Positions 1 to 11,355 are shown, counted from the first letter of the stretch. The stretch is 64,000 nt of DNA from Hyphomicrobiales bacterium (GCA_900469965.1 UBZP01000005.1:62001-126000); one strand, 5' to 3'. Numbers and translations are program-made. The notes: generated from the letters alone by a model not told the origin.

Positions 1-738
1 CGTCCACGGGGTCGTCGTCCAGATGACGACGAAGGTGCCGGCGAGCGCATCCGGGCCCTCCTTGACCGGGAACTTCACCCAGATCATGTCGCTCTCGACG
101 TCGGCATATTCGACCTCGGCCTCGGCGAGCGCGGTGCGCTCGACCACCGACCACATGATCGGCTTGGAGCCGCGGTAGAGCTGGCCGCTTTTCGCGATCT
201 TCATCAGTTCGCCGGCGATGCGGGCCTCGGCGTGGAAGGCCATCGTCGTGTAGGGGTTTTCGAAGTCGCCTTCGATGCCGAGGCGCTTGAACTCCTCGGT
301 CTGGACCTTGATCCAGCCGGTGGCGAAGTCACGGCATTCCTGGCGGAATTCGTTGACCGGAACCTCGTCCTTGTTCTTGCCCTTCTCGCGGTACTTCTCC
401 TCGATCTTCCACTCGATCGGCAGGCCGTGGCAGTCCCAGCCGGGCACGTAGTTGGCGTCATAGCCGCGCATCTGGAACGAGCGGTTGATGACGTCCTTGA
501 GGATCTTGTTCAGCGCATGGCCGATGTGGATGTTGCCGTTGGCATAGGGCGGACCGTCGTGCAGGACGAACTTCTCGCGGCCGGCGGCGGAGGCGCGCAG
601 CTTCTTGTAGAGGTCCATCTTCTGCCAGCGGGTCACCGTTTCCGGCTCCTTCTGCGGCAGGCCGGCGCGCATCGGGAAATCCGTCTGCGGCAGGTAGAGG
701 GTGGAGGAATAGTCGATCTTCTCGGACGTGTCGTTCAT
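1..738 (-). CDS. ileS: Isoleucyl-tRNA synthetase, N-terminal part (cut by window edge)
   Basis: This is the first 246 codons of the cytoplasmic class I enzyme that charges tRNA-Ile and edits Val-tRNA-Ile. The frame opens with ATG at 738 and runs off the left edge, so the editing domain, KMSKS loop and C-terminus are not visible. The HIGH signature is at residues 71-74 inside [18 protein letters not shown], and [17 protein letters not shown] follows, which is typical of IleS rather than ValRS or LeuRS. It lies downstream of ribF on the same strand, the conserved ribF-ileS neighbourhood of proteobacteria, but with a 283-base gap that may hold its own promoter. Confidence 0.97.
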   Translation of the reverse strand, partial: MNDTSEKIDYSSTLYLPQTDFPMRAGLPQKEPETVTRWQKMDLYKKLRASAAGREKFVLHDGPPYANGNIHIGHALNKILKDVINRSFQMRGYDANYVPGWDCHGLPIEWKIEEKYREKGKNKDEVPVNEFRQECRDFATGWIKVQTEEFKRLGIEGDFENPYTTMAFHAEARIAGELMKIAKSGQLYRGSKPIMWSVVERTALAEAEVEYADVESDMIWVKFPVKEGPDALAGTFVVIWTTTPWT

Positions 739-1021
739 GGCTCAAGCAATCGTTTCATCGCGCGATCTTTCGCGCAGGCGGGGAAGAATTGTCGGTGACG
801 GCGCGGGCGCGTCGGAAACGCCCAAAAACCCGGACCTCCCGGCCTCGCTCAGAGCGCGCGGAAGGCCGGGCCACTAATTCGGGATATGACACAAAAGCTG
901 TGTGGCGCCATGGTGGCGGTTGTTTATGTGTTTTTGGGCGAAAAAGAAAGAGGGGCGCGCCAGGAATAGCAGATCCCGGGCATGACCGCCGCCGGGCTGC
1001 CGCAGGCGGCTTCGGTGCGTC

Positions 1022-2002
1022 TCAGAACGCGATCTTCGCGTCGATGGCGCCGATCGGGCGCACGCCGGCGAGCAGGGCCCGCGCCTCCTCCTCGTCGCGC
1101 TTCATCTGCACGACCAGCGCTTCGAGGCCGTCGAACTTCAGCTCGTCGCGCAGGTGCTCGAAGAAGGACACGGTGCAGGTCTCGCCGTAGAGGTCGCCGG
1201 AGAAATCGAAGACGAAGGTCTCCAGCAGGGGCACGCCGTTGCTGTCCACCGTCGGGCGGCGGCCGAAGCTCGCCACGCCGTCGAACAGCGCGCCGTCGCC
1301 GCGGCGGAAGCGGACGGCATAGATGCCGTTGCGCAGCGGGACTTCCGGCGGCAGCTGCATGTTGGCCGTCGGGAAGCCGAGCGTGCGCCCCAGTTGCTTG
1401 CCGCCGATGACCTCGGCCTCGACGGTGTAGTGATAGCCGAGCAGGCCGGCGGCTTCCGTCACCGCGCCCTCGGCCAGCAGCGCGCGGATGCGGCTGGAGG
1501 AGATCACCTCGGCATTCTCGTCGCGATAGGCATCGACCAGGGTGACGCCGAAGCCGTTTTCATCGCCGGCGGCCATCAGGAAGGCCGGGCCGCCTTCCCT
1601 GCCCTTGCCGAAGTGGAAATCGAAGCCGGTGACGATGTGGCCGGCATGCAGCCATTCCATCAGCACCTGGCGGACGAAATCGCCGGCCGACATCTGCGAG
1701 AACTGCCGGTTGAAGGGGTATTCGATGACCGCGGCGAAGCCCATGCCCTCCAGGATGCGCGCCTTCAGCGGCGCCGGCGTCAGGCGGAAGACGGGATGAT
1801 CGGGCTGGAAGACGGTGCGGGGATGCGGCTCGAACGTCAGCACGAGCGCGGGAACGCCGCGCGCCGCCGCGATGTCCAGCGCCCGCTGCAGGACCGACTG
1901 ATGGCCGCGATGGACGCCGTCGAAATTGCCGATCGCGATGACGCCGCCGCGCAGGTGCTCGGGCAGCGGCTCCCTGGTCTCGTTGCGGTGAAATACGGCC
2001 AT
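1022..2002 (-). CDS. ribF: Bifunctional riboflavin kinase / FAD synthetase
   Basis: This cytoplasmic enzyme phosphorylates riboflavin to FMN and adenylates FMN to FAD. The 326-residue protein has the usual RibF length. The N-terminal nucleotidyltransferase half carries GNFDGVHRGHQ (residues 25-35, HxGH nucleotide motif), and the C-terminal flavokinase half carries GRTLGFPTANM. The frame is open 13 codons further upstream, but that would run into the end of the preceding HAD gene. ATG at 2002 leaves a 14-base gap after that gene's stop and has GGACGAG in front, so it is preferred. It probably shares a transcript with the HAD gene and precedes ileS. Confidence 0.97.
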   Translation of the reverse strand: MAVFHRNETREPLPEHLRGGVIAIGNFDGVHRGHQSVLQRALDIAAARGVPALVLTFEPHPRTVFQPDHPVFRLTPAPLKARILEGMGFAAVIEYPFNRQFSQMSAGDFVRQVLMEWLHAGHIVTGFDFHFGKGREGGPAFLMAAGDENGFGVTLVDAYRDENAEVISSSRIRALLAEGAVTEAAGLLGYHYTVEAEVIGGKQLGRTLGFPTANMQLPPEVPLRNGIYAVRFRRGDGALFDGVASFGRRPTVDSNGVPLLETFVFDFSGDLYGETCTVSFFEHLRDELKFDGLEALVVQMKRDEEEARALLAGVRPIGAIDAKIAF

Positions 2003-2016
2003 GGTTCGCTCGTCCG

Positions 2017-2865
2017 TTACTTGAGGCGCGGCATCCACCATTTGGGCGCCACCTTCTCCCGCGCAAGAAAATCGTCGAGGGCCGCCTCGTCGGTGCGGCC
2101 GTCGCGGACATATTCCTCGGCGTGAATGCCGCCGGAAACATAGAGCACGTCCAGCCCGAACGCTTCGGCGCCGCGCACGTCGGTCGGCATGCCGTCGCCG
2201 ATGGCGATGACGCGCGACAGGTCGAAGCTGCCGCGCACCTCGCGCGCCTCTTCCAGCGTCTTCTCGTAGATCGGGCGATGCGGCTTGCCGGCGATCAGGG
2301 TCGAACCGCCCAGCTCGCCGTAGATCTTCGCCACCGCGCCCGCGCAGGGGATCAGCCGGTGCCCGCGCTCGACCACGAGATCCGGGTTGGCACAGATCAG
2401 CGGCAGGTGGCGCGACGCGAGCTTCTCCATCTCGGCCCGGTAGTCCTCCGGCGTCTCCTGCTCGTCGTTGCGCAGCCCGGCGAGCACGACGATGCCGGCG
2501 TCCTCGGCCGATACCGCCTCGACGCCCAGCCCGTCCAGCAGCGGCAGATCCTTTTCCGCGCCGATGAAATAGACCTTCTCCGGACCCGAGGCGATGAGCG
2601 CGCGCGTCACGTCGCCCGAGGTGACGATCCGGTCATAGGCTTCGTCCAGCACGCCGAGGCCGCGGATCTGCACCTTGACGCCCGGAAACGGCCGCGGGGA
2701 ATTGGTGATCAGGACGACCGTCAGGCCGGCAGCGCGGGCCTGCGCCAGTGCCGCCGAGGCATCCGCGAAGGCCTCGACGCCGTTGTGCAGCACGCCCCAG
2801 ACATCGCAGAGCACGACGTCGTAGCGATCGGCGATATCGCGGAAGGACTGAATGCGCTTGGCCAT
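2017..2865 (-). CDS. HAD-superfamily (class IIA, TIGR01459-like) phosphatase
   Basis: A 282-residue HAD-fold hydrolase of the subgroup found in alphaproteobacteria next to ribF. All four HAD motifs can be seen: DVWGVLHNG near residues 21-29 (nucleophile Asp), ITNSPRPF (motif II), AGKPHRPIYE (motif III Lys) and IGDGMPTDVRGA (motif IV acidic pair). Members of class IIA act on small phosphorylated metabolites such as nucleotides and sugars; the substrate here is unknown. MAKRIQSF at 2865 is taken as the start because upstream codons do not look like family sequence. The 14-base gap to ribF suggests an operon and perhaps a flavin-nucleotide link, which is inference. Confidence 0.9.
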   Translation of the reverse strand: MAKRIQSFRDIADRYDVVLCDVWGVLHNGVEAFADASAALAQARAAGLTVVLITNSPRPFPGVKVQIRGLGVLDEAYDRIVTSGDVTRALIASGPEKVYFIGAEKDLPLLDGLGVEAVSAEDAGIVVLAGLRNDEQETPEDYRAEMEKLASRHLPLICANPDLVVERGHRLIPCAGAVAKIYGELGGSTLIAGKPHRPIYEKTLEEAREVRGSFDLSRVIAIGDGMPTDVRGAEAFGLDVLYVSGGIHAEEYVRDGRTDEAALDDFLAREKVAPKWWMPRLK

Positions 2866-2947
2866 GCTTGTTTCCCGATCCAGATGAGCCCGGCTGACAT
2901 CGCAAAGCTCGACCGAGAAAACAAGGGCCATGCGGCAAAAATGGCGA

Positions 2948-4345
2948 TCAGACCAGCGAGAGCGCGCTCAGGGCGTAGCCGGCGACCGCGCTGATCATCA
3001 GCGTCCGGACGATGCCGAGCCGCAGGCGGAACAGCATCACGGCGGCCGCCGCGGTCAGCCCCAGCGCCCACAGGTCGATGGAGGCCGGATCGGGCCATAC
3101 GAGCGACAGCGGCCCCGCCTCCAGCCGCCCCACCTGCCGGAAGACGACGTGCAGGCCGAACCAGACGGCAAGGTTCAGAATCACGCCCACGACGGCCGCC
3201 GAGATCGCCGCGAGGGCGCCGGAAAGGGCCGCGTTCGACCGAAGGCGTTCGACATAGGGCGCGCCGAGGAAGATCCAGAGGAAACAGGGCACGAAGGTGA
3301 CCCAGGCGGTGAGGAACGCGCCGATCAGGCCGGCCGCCAGGGGATCGAGGCCGCCAGTATCGCGGAATGCCGCCAGGAAGCCGACGAAGGACAGCACCAG
3401 GACGAGCGGTCCCGGCGTCGTCTCGGCGAGCGCGAGCCCGTCCAGCATCTCGCCGGGCTTCAGCCATTGATAGGTCTCGACCGCCTGCTGGGCGACATAG
3501 GCGAGGACGGCATAGGCGCCGCCGAAGGTGACCACCGCCATCTTCGAGAAGAAGACGCCGATGGCCGCAAAGGCACCGGGGCCGTCCGGCAAGAGCGGCA
3601 GTAGGGCGAAGGGCATAAGCCAGAAGAGCGCGCCGACGGCGAGGATTACGATCGATCTGCCCAGCGTCCGCGGCCTGTCGGCAAAGCCCTCGCCGATCAC
3701 GGAAGGCTTGTCGGGTGCATGCGCCTTGTGGCCTGCGGGCGGCTGCAGCCAGGCGGGCGACCGGCGAGCGACCACGTAGCCGGCGATGCCGGCGCCTGCG
3801 ACCACGAGCGGGAACGGCAGTGTGAAGAAGAACAGGCAGACGAAGGCGAGCGCTGCCAGAAGGCGCGCGAACGACGTCTTCAGCGCACGGCTTGCGACCC
3901 GCACCAGCGCCTCCAGCACGATCGCCAGCACCGCCGCTTTCAGGCCAAAGAAGAGGCTCTGCAGCCAGTCGGTCCGCTGGAACAGGGCATAGGCGGCCGA
4001 GAGCGCGCAGATGACGACGAAGCCGGGAAGCACGAACAAGGTGCCGGCCACGATGCCGCCGCGCGTGCCATGCAGCAGCCAACCGACATAGGTCGCAAGC
4101 TGCTGCGCCTCCGGTCCCGGCAGGAGCATGCAGTAGTTCAGGGCATGCAGGAAGCGGCTCTCGGATATCCAGCGGCGTTCGTCGACCAGTTCCCGGTGCA
4201 TCAGCGCGATCTGGCCGGCAGGCCCGCCGAAGCTGAGAAAGCCGATGCGGGCCCAGACGCCCAGCGCCTCGCGGAAGGCAGGATGCGGCGGCACCGCATC
4301 CTGCACCGTGTCTGCGATCAGGGGTTTATCCACGGCCGCCGGCAT
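2948..4345 (-). CDS. chrA: Chromate efflux transporter ChrA (two-domain form)
   Basis: An inner-membrane chromate exporter of the CHR superfamily, 465 residues, the length of the long-chain type with two homologous CHR domains. The N half contains SFGGPAGQIALMH and LPGPEAQQLATYVGW; the C half repeats the pattern as VTFGGAYAVLAYVAQ and TTPGPLVLVLSFVGF. Roughly ten to twelve hydrophobic segments are visible. ATG at 4345 overlaps the end of the upstream rhodanese-ChrB gene by 20 bases, which points to translational coupling. The frame is open 73 codons further upstream, but that part lies inside the neighbour and looks like a shadow. Chromate resistance is the family role; other oxyanions are possible. 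Confidence 0.93.
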   Translation of the reverse strand: MPAAVDKPLIADTVQDAVPPHPAFREALGVWARIGFLSFGGPAGQIALMHRELVDERRWISESRFLHALNYCMLLPGPEAQQLATYVGWLLHGTRGGIVAGTLFVLPGFVVICALSAAYALFQRTDWLQSLFFGLKAAVLAIVLEALVRVASRALKTSFARLLAALAFVCLFFFTLPFPLVVAGAGIAGYVVARRSPAWLQPPAGHKAHAPDKPSVIGEGFADRPRTLGRSIVILAVGALFWLMPFALLPLLPDGPGAFAAIGVFFSKMAVVTFGGAYAVLAYVAQQAVETYQWLKPGEMLDGLALAETTPGPLVLVLSFVGFLAAFRDTGGLDPLAAGLIGAFLTAWVTFVPCFLWIFLGAPYVERLRSNAALSGALAAISAAVVGVILNLAVWFGLHVVFRQVGRLEAGPLSLVWPDPASIDLWALGLTAAAAVMLFRLRLGIVRTLMISAVAGYALSALSLV

Positions 4346-5165
4346 CCTTCCTGCGCGGTGTGTGGGACACCCAGTCGTGCTTCTCGTCCACCGCGTCCCG
4401 CGCCCATCGGTAGAGCGCGTCGTAGACGAGCATGCCTGCCTCAAGCTGTTCGAGATCGTCGGCATACATGCGGGAAAGCCCGAGCGAAACGGCCAGCAGG
4501 CCGGCCGCCTGCGGCTCGAGATCCGGCCTGTTGGTGTCCGCCCCGCGCACGATCCGGGCGACATGCTCCAGCGGCGGCAGCGCCAGGCCGAACGCCTGCA
4601 CCATGACGTCGAAGGTGCACAGTTCGCCGCGATGGCTCCAGTGCACGCCCTCGATGTCGAACGGTGTGGCGCCGAAGCGCTCGGCGACCGCCGTCACCTC
4701 CGGCGGCGACACATAGAGAAACCGCGCCTCCGGATCGACGAAGCGACGGATCAGCCACGGGCAGGCGATGCGGTCGATCTTGGGGCGCGAGCGCGTGACC
4801 CAGAGCGTTCCGCCCGTCGCCTTTCGCTGCGGCAGGCTCGCCACGGGAACAAGCGGAAGCGCCGCTTCCTGCCAGGCGACGACGCCCCCTTCCAGGATTT
4901 CCGCCTGAATGCCGGCGCTGCGGAGCAGGGCCGCGACGCCTTCGCTGAGCTTCAGCCCCTTCTGGCAGGCCACGACGACCCAGCGGCCACGGTATTTCGG
5001 CGCCCAATCGTCCACGTCCGCGTGGCCTCTCCGGATTGCCGACGGGATGAGCGACGGCGTCGCATCGAAATCGTCATCGTCGCGCACGTCGACGATCACC
5101 GGAGCCTTCGGCGTGCCGATCAGTCGCGCAAGTTTTTCAGGGGAGATTGCATTGTAGGAAGCCAT
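4326..5165 (-). CDS. chrB: Rhodanese-ChrB fusion, chromate resistance protein
   Basis: A 279-residue protein joining a rhodanese-like domain (about residues 10-105, active-site loop ACQKGLKLSEG) to a ChrB C-terminal-type domain (about 125-270, with TLWVTRSRPKIDRIACPW and DIEGVHWSHRGELCTF). Such fusions accompany chrA, where they are thought to sense or assist chromate resistance; whether this one is enzyme or regulator is unknown. ATG at 5165 is preceded by GGAGGG at good spacing, so the in-frame codons further upstream are left out. It overlaps chrA by 20 bases. No separate DNA-binding regulator for the pair is visible. The symbol is used loosely, because classical ChrB lacks the rhodanese part. 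Confidence 0.82.
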   Translation of the reverse strand: MASYNAISPEKLARLIGTPKAPVIVDVRDDDDFDATPSLIPSAIRRGHADVDDWAPKYRGRWVVVACQKGLKLSEGVAALLRSAGIQAEILEGGVVAWQEAALPLVPVASLPQRKATGGTLWVTRSRPKIDRIACPWLIRRFVDPEARFLYVSPPEVTAVAERFGATPFDIEGVHWSHRGELCTFDVMVQAFGLALPPLEHVARIVRGADTNRPDLEPQAAGLLAVSLGLSRMYADDLEQLEAGMLVYDALYRWARDAVDEKHDWVSHTPRRKDAGGRG

Positions 5166-5203
5166 GATACGTCCCTCCATGAGGTGCAAAGGACGCGAAG
5201 TTC

Positions 5204-5241
5204 GGCATGGCGCCTCGTGGGGTATTCGCAAACCCCATGCC
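5204..5241. promoter_or_regulatory. Nested inverted repeat upstream of the chromate operon
   Basis: Outer arms GGCATGG (5204-5210) and CCATGCC (5235-5241) partly enclose inner arms TGGGGT (5218-5223) and ACCCCA (5232-5237) separated by eight bases. The element sits 39-76 bases upstream of the chrB start. It could be an operator or an mRNA hairpin. Short arms of this size occur by chance in GC-rich DNA, so support is modest. Confidence 0.35.
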
Positions 5242-5311
5242 ACCGTTAAACCGTTTCCGGACAATCAAGTCAATCGGTTCCAAATGGGAGATCTTTTTTT
5301 GAAGCCCTGTT

Positions 5312-5341
5312 CTTGACTCAATTCGGGCTCAAGCCTATCTC
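5312..5341 (+). promoter_or_regulatory. groESL promoter, RpoH/sigma-70-like
   Basis: CTTGACT (5312-5318) and CCTATCT (5334-5340) fit the alphaproteobacterial heat-shock sigma-32 pattern CTTG...CYTAT. Read as sigma-70, TTGACT and TATCTC are 17 bases apart. It lies directly upstream of the CIRCE element, as expected for a dually controlled groESL promoter. Confidence 0.75.
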
Positions 5342-5349
5342 CGCCTTCG

Positions 5350-5376
5350 CTAGCACTCACCGACCACGAGTGCTAA
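5350..5376. promoter_or_regulatory. CIRCE element (HrcA operator)
   Basis: CTAGCACTC (5350-5358), nine spacer bases, then GAGTGCTAA (5368-5376). This matches the CIRCE consensus TTAGCACTC-N9-GAGTGCTAA at 17 of 18 arm positions. It lies just downstream of the -10 region and about 60 bases before groES, so HrcA should repress groESL here. Confidence 0.97.
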
Positions 5377-5435
5377 CACCAATCCATCGGACCGTTTCGC
5401 GGTTCGAGAATGTCATTCGATCGAGGGATTAGACA

Positions 5436-7443
<2,008 letters not shown>

Positions 7444-7472
7444 TCGGATTGCCATCCGGCTACAACCATACG

Positions 7473-7501
7473 GGGCGGCCTTCGGGCCGCCCTATTTTTT
7501 C
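7473..7501 (+). terminator. Rho-independent terminator of groESL
   Basis: GGGCGGCC (7473-7480), loop TTCG, GGCCGCCC (7485-7492), then TATTTTTT. It sits 30 bases after the groEL stop. Confidence 0.93.
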
Positions 7502-7920
7502 GTCTACTCAGTTAGCAACTTCGAATTTACTTGATACATTCCATTTTTTTGATGCGACCCATTGCCGGTTGCAGGCAACGCGGTATAGATACCCCAAAAA
7601 AATCTAGATGGACTGGAAACGGGAGCAGGGTTCTGGACGCGCGGCGCCAAAGGTGCGTTTCGCGCTATCCGTGTATCCACAGACCCTTTGAAGTCAGCAT
7701 AACGCATTAATTCAAGTTGTCGGCGCGACGAGGGATCGGGTTGGCTGCTGGCCAGTCATATCCCCGATCGTTTCGACAGCAGTGCCATCCGCATGCCGGC
7801 AAAGCCCGCAACTTTGCCGGCATGCTCATTGGGGGACGGTGCGCTTCCTGAGGGATGCGCTGGGGGTCGGGCGGCCGACTGGGGTTTAGTTTGTTCAAGA
7901 TTGCAAAGTCCACTTACACG
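7502..7920. other. Intergenic stretch without a supported gene
   Basis: About 420 bases, less GC-rich than the surroundings near 7510-7610. Short open frames exist on both strands (for example 7504-7707 minus), but none has a ribosome binding site or recognisable sequence. A promoter for the gene at 7921 should lie here, but no clear one was identified. Confidence 0.5.
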
Positions 7921-8337
7921 ATGCCATTCCTTCCGGGATCGGTCGCCTTCGACCACTCGGACAACGAGTGCCTGTCGCAATACTGCGTGACCGAACGCTG
8001 GGCCGGGGACCTGTCCAACGGCCTCTTCCAGCTCGGCGAGCGGGCGGCCCGCCTGCACGGGCTGGAACAGCGCAGCTGCGGCCTGCTCAACCTCGTCCGC
8101 TGCTATACGCCGCAGGACCGCGCCCACGTGCTCGAACTGTTCGAGCAGGCGGCCACGGTCTCGTCGTCCTTCTGCTTCTCCACCACGGTGGAGGTCGCCG
8201 GCGCGCCGCGGCAGCCGGTCATGTGCGTCGGCGAATCGATGGGCCTGGAACAGCGCTACGCCGGCGCGATCGTCGGCGTCTTCATCTTTCCGCGCTTCCA
8301 GCTCGACAGTCCCGGCGCGGCCGTCCACCAGCAATAG
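7921..8337 (+). CDS. Hypothetical protein, possibly PAS-like
   Basis: A 138-residue soluble protein that I do not recognise by name. The sequence runs MPFLPGSVAFDHSDNE, then a central region around LVRCYTPQDRAHVLELFEQA, and ends with GAIVGVFIFPRFQLDSP. The alternation of a helix, a cysteine-bearing strand (SSFCFSTTVEV) and a final hydrophobic strand resembles a PAS-type fold, as in small rhizobial sensor proteins, but this is only an impression. The ATG has no strong Shine-Dalgarno; an upstream in-frame TTG or ATG (7855) is possible. It stands alone and converges on the cyclic-di-GMP gene 47 bases away. Confidence 0.65.
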   Translation: MPFLPGSVAFDHSDNECLSQYCVTERWAGDLSNGLFQLGERAARLHGLEQRSCGLLNLVRCYTPQDRAHVLELFEQAATVSSSFCFSTTVEVAGAPRQPVMCVGESMGLEQRYAGAIVGVFIFPRFQLDSPGAAVHQQ

Positions 8338-8384
8338 AGCGGGGCCGACGGGCGATCCCGTGACGCTGACGCCGAGGTCCTGCC

Positions 8385-11177
8385 TCAGGCGACCTTCGAG
8401 GTCAGCGCAGCGCGATTGGCGTTTTCCATCGGCGCGGGCCGGCCGAGATAGTAGCCCTGCGCCTGGTCGCAGCCCTCGTGCAGCAGGATGCCGAGCTGCT
8501 CCCGCGTCTCGACGCCTTCGGCCAGGACCGGGATCGCCAGCGTCTGCCCGAGCGCGACGATCGCCCTCAGGATCGCCTTTGCCTGGGGATTGTCCTCCAC
8601 CTCGACCATGAAGCTGCGGTCGAGCTTGATCTTGTCGAAGGGGAACGAACGCAGCGTTTCGAGCGACGAATAGCCGGTGCCGAAATCGTCGATGGCGATG
8701 GTCACGCCGAGCGCGCGGATCCGGCCCAGGGTGAGCAGCGCGCGTTCCTTGTCGCGGATGATCGTGGTCTCGGTGATCTCCAGTTCGAGCCGGTGCGGGG
8801 CAAGGCCGGTTTCCACCAGGATCCGCTGGACGAGGTCTGCGACATCGGCATTGGCCAGCTGGACCGGCGAAAGGTTGACCGCGATCTTGTAGGGTTCCTT
8901 CCAGCTTGCCGCCTCCCGGCAGGCCTCCCGCAACACCCATTCGCCGATCGGCAGGATCGCGCCGCACTCCTCGGCGATCGGGATGAATTCCATCGGCGAG
9001 ACCATGCCGCGCTCGGGATGCTGCCAGCGCAGCAGCACCTCGTATCCCGTCACGAGACCGGTCTCGACCGCCTTCTGCACCTGGTAGTGCAGGCGGAACT
9101 CGTCGCGCTCGGCGGCAAGCCACAGGTCCCGTGCCAGCACGCGGCGGCTGCGGGCCGCCTCGTCCATCGAGACCTCGTAGAAGCAGACCGACTGGAGCAG
9201 CTCGTCCTTGGCGCGGTACATGGCGAGGTCGGCGTTGTTGAGCAGCGCCTCGAGATTGTCCGCGTCCTGCGGATAGATGGCGACGCCGAGGCTGGCGCCC
9301 GGCTTGATCTCGAGACCGTCGATCTCGATCTCCTCGTGGAAGCAGCGCTCCAGCCTCTGGATGAAGTCCTCGAGCTCGGCGATATCCTCGTAGCGCTTGC
9401 TGGCGGCGAACTCGTCGCCGCCGAAACGCGCCACCGTTTCCCCCGCCTCGAGACAGGCCTGCATGCGCTGCGCCAAAGTCGTCAGGACGAGGTCGCCGGC
9501 GGCATGGCCGCGGGTGTCGTTGACCTCCTTGAACTTGTCGAGGTCGATGCCGATCGCCGCGACCTTCGTGGACGAGCGCTGCGCATCCTCGATCGCGGCC
9601 GCCAGCGTATCGTTGAATTCCGCGCGGTTCGGCAGGCCGGTCAGGCTGTCGTGCCGGGCCATGTAGGCGATCTGCTCCTCGTTTCTGAGCCGCTCGGAGA
9701 TGTCCTCGTAGGTGGCGACCCAGCCGCCGTCGGCAAGGGTGCGGTAGCGGACCTGCACGGAGGTGCCCGTCGACAGCTTCTCCACGATCGCCCCGCCGCC
9801 ATCGGCGATGATCTGGCGATGGCGCGCGTAGAGCTCGGCCGCCAGCGGCAGCCAGGTGGCGGGCAGGCCGTGGCTCTCGGCCATGGCGCGGTCGATCAGC
9901 TCCCTGAACGTCGTGCCCGCATCCAGCCGCTCGACCGGAAGCCCGAGGATCTCGGCGCTGCGCCGGTTGGACAGCACCAGCCGCTCGTCGCGGTCGAACA
10001 GGAACAGGCCCTGCGATATGTTTTCCAGCGCCAGGTCGAGGTTGCGGCTCACCTCGGCGATGCGGTCCGCATCGGCCTTTTCCTTCGTGATGTCCTTGGT
10101 GATCTTGACATAGCCCAGCACGGTGCCGTCCGCGTCATGGATGGCATCGATGACGACATGGGCCAGGAAGCGGGTGCCGTCCTTGCGATAGCGCCATCCT
10201 TCCGCCTCGTGCTTTCCCTGCTCGCGGGCGATCTGCAGCGCCTGCTGCGGAATGCCCGCCCTGCGGTCCTCCTCGCTGTAGAAGCAGGAGAAGTGACGGC
10301 CGACGATCTCGTGGGCCTTGTAGCCCTTGCTGCGCTCGGCGCCGGCATTCCAGTTGGCGATGATGCCGTCCGCGTCGAGCATGTAGATCGCATAGTCCGA
10401 CACCCCCTGCACGACGACTGCGAACTGGCGCATGCTCTCGTTCACCGCCGTCTCGGCCCGGCGGGCGAAAACGGCGGTCGTCAGCCCGGTGAAGAGAAGC
10501 GAGAAGGCGACGGTGGCGATCAGCGGCACCATCAGCGCGGGCGAGAGCGTCATGCTGTCGAAGGTCGCCACGGGTTCCGGCACGATGGTGACCGCGGCCA
10601 TGCTGACGAAATGCAGCGTCACCACGCCGAGCGCCATCAGCGCGCCCGCGGCGATCCGCGCCCGCGCGCCATGGCGCTGTTGCAGGACGATGAGCGACAG
10701 GCAGCAGAAGGCGGCACCGGCGCCGAGCGAGACCGCAACCAGCGCCCGGTCCCATTCGATCCGGCCCGGCAACTGCATCGCCGCCATGCCGAGATAGTGC
10801 ATGGTGGCAATGCCGGTGGCGACGACGAGCCCGCCGCCGGCGGCCGCGGCCATCCCCGGCAGGTAGGTCGCAATCGCCGCACCCGCGCTCGTCACCACGA
10901 TCGCGACCGCGAGCGAGACCAGCGTCAGGTGCGCGCCGTAACCCGCCACCACGCCGGGATCGTAGGCGAGCATGGCGATGAAATGCGTCGCCCAGATGCC
11001 GAAGCCGCTCGCCACACCGGTCGCGCAGAGCCAGAGCGCGCGGGCGCGTCCGGTGGCGGAGCGGGCCTGCTGCAGCAGCGACACCGCGGCGTGACACGCA
11101 AGCAGGCAGATGATGGCAGCGAGAAGAACCAACCGCAGATCATGCTCCACGGTGATACAGGTGAGGATGCGCAACAT
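8385..11177 (-). CDS. MHYT-PAS-GGDEF-EAL cyclic-di-GMP turnover protein
   Basis: A 930-residue inner-membrane signalling protein. Residues ~1-225 form an MHYT sensor with about seven membrane segments and degenerate copies of the motif (THFIAM, TMHYLGM, TLHFVSM), a domain proposed to bind copper and sense O2, CO or NO. PAS domains follow (from about residue 252, DYAIYMLDADGIIANWNAG, and a second near 385-490). The diguanylate cyclase domain contains SLTGLPNRAEF and RFGGDEF (about residue 583), with no RxxD inhibitory site at the usual place. The phosphodiesterase domain has EVLLRW (EVL in place of EAL, about residue 712) and DDFGTGYSSL. Key catalytic residues of both domains are present, so it may be bifunctional. 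It is monocistronic. Confidence 0.95.
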   Translation of the reverse strand: MLRILTCITVEHDLRLVLLAAIICLLACHAAVSLLQQARSATGRARALWLCATGVASGFGIWATHFIAMLAYDPGVVAGYGAHLTLVSLAVAIVVTSAGAAIATYLPGMAAAAGGGLVVATGIATMHYLGMAAMQLPGRIEWDRALVAVSLGAGAAFCCLSLIVLQQRHGARARIAAGALMALGVVTLHFVSMAAVTIVPEPVATFDSMTLSPALMVPLIATVAFSLLFTGLTTAVFARRAETAVNESMRQFAVVVQGVSDYAIYMLDADGIIANWNAGAERSKGYKAHEIVGRHFSCFYSEEDRRAGIPQQALQIAREQGKHEAEGWRYRKDGTRFLAHVVIDAIHDADGTVLGYVKITKDITKEKADADRIAEVSRNLDLALENISQGLFLFDRDERLVLSNRRSAEILGLPVERLDAGTTFRELIDRAMAESHGLPATWLPLAAELYARHRQIIADGGGAIVEKLSTGTSVQVRYRTLADGGWVATYEDISERLRNEEQIAYMARHDSLTGLPNRAEFNDTLAAAIEDAQRSSTKVAAIGIDLDKFKEVNDTRGHAAGDLVLTTLAQRMQACLEAGETVARFGGDEFAASKRYEDIAELEDFIQRLERCFHEEIEIDGLEIKPGASLGVAIYPQDADNLEALLNNADLAMYRAKDELLQSVCFYEVSMDEAARSRRVLARDLWLAAERDEFRLHYQVQKAVETGLVTGYEVLLRWQHPERGMVSPMEFIPIAEECGAILPIGEWVLREACREAASWKEPYKIAVNLSPVQLANADVADLVQRILVETGLAPHRLELEITETTIIRDKERALLTLGRIRALGVTIAIDDFGTGYSSLETLRSFPFDKIKLDRSFMVEVEDNPQAKAILRAIVALGQTLAIPVLAEGVETREQLGILLHEGCDQAQGYYLGRPAPMENANRAALTSKVA

Positions 11178-11355
11178 TGAATTTCCGGTTGTCCTAGCGT
11201 TTGGGTGCACTCCGCTGGACAAAGCTGAAAAATGGATGAATCGGCGTCCGAATGCCGGAGGCGAGTCGTCGCATTCGTCGGAAAATACTTAACGAAAACC
11301 GAAGGTCAGGCAGACGGCGACGACGGCTGTGGTCGGCGTGGGCGGCCGCGGGCAG

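Noticed and set aside
7891..7908. 18-base near match (17 identical) to 32180-32197, both near gene starts
   Set aside because: For a window this size, one or two such matches are expected by chance; distances to the start codons differ, and no symmetry is present.
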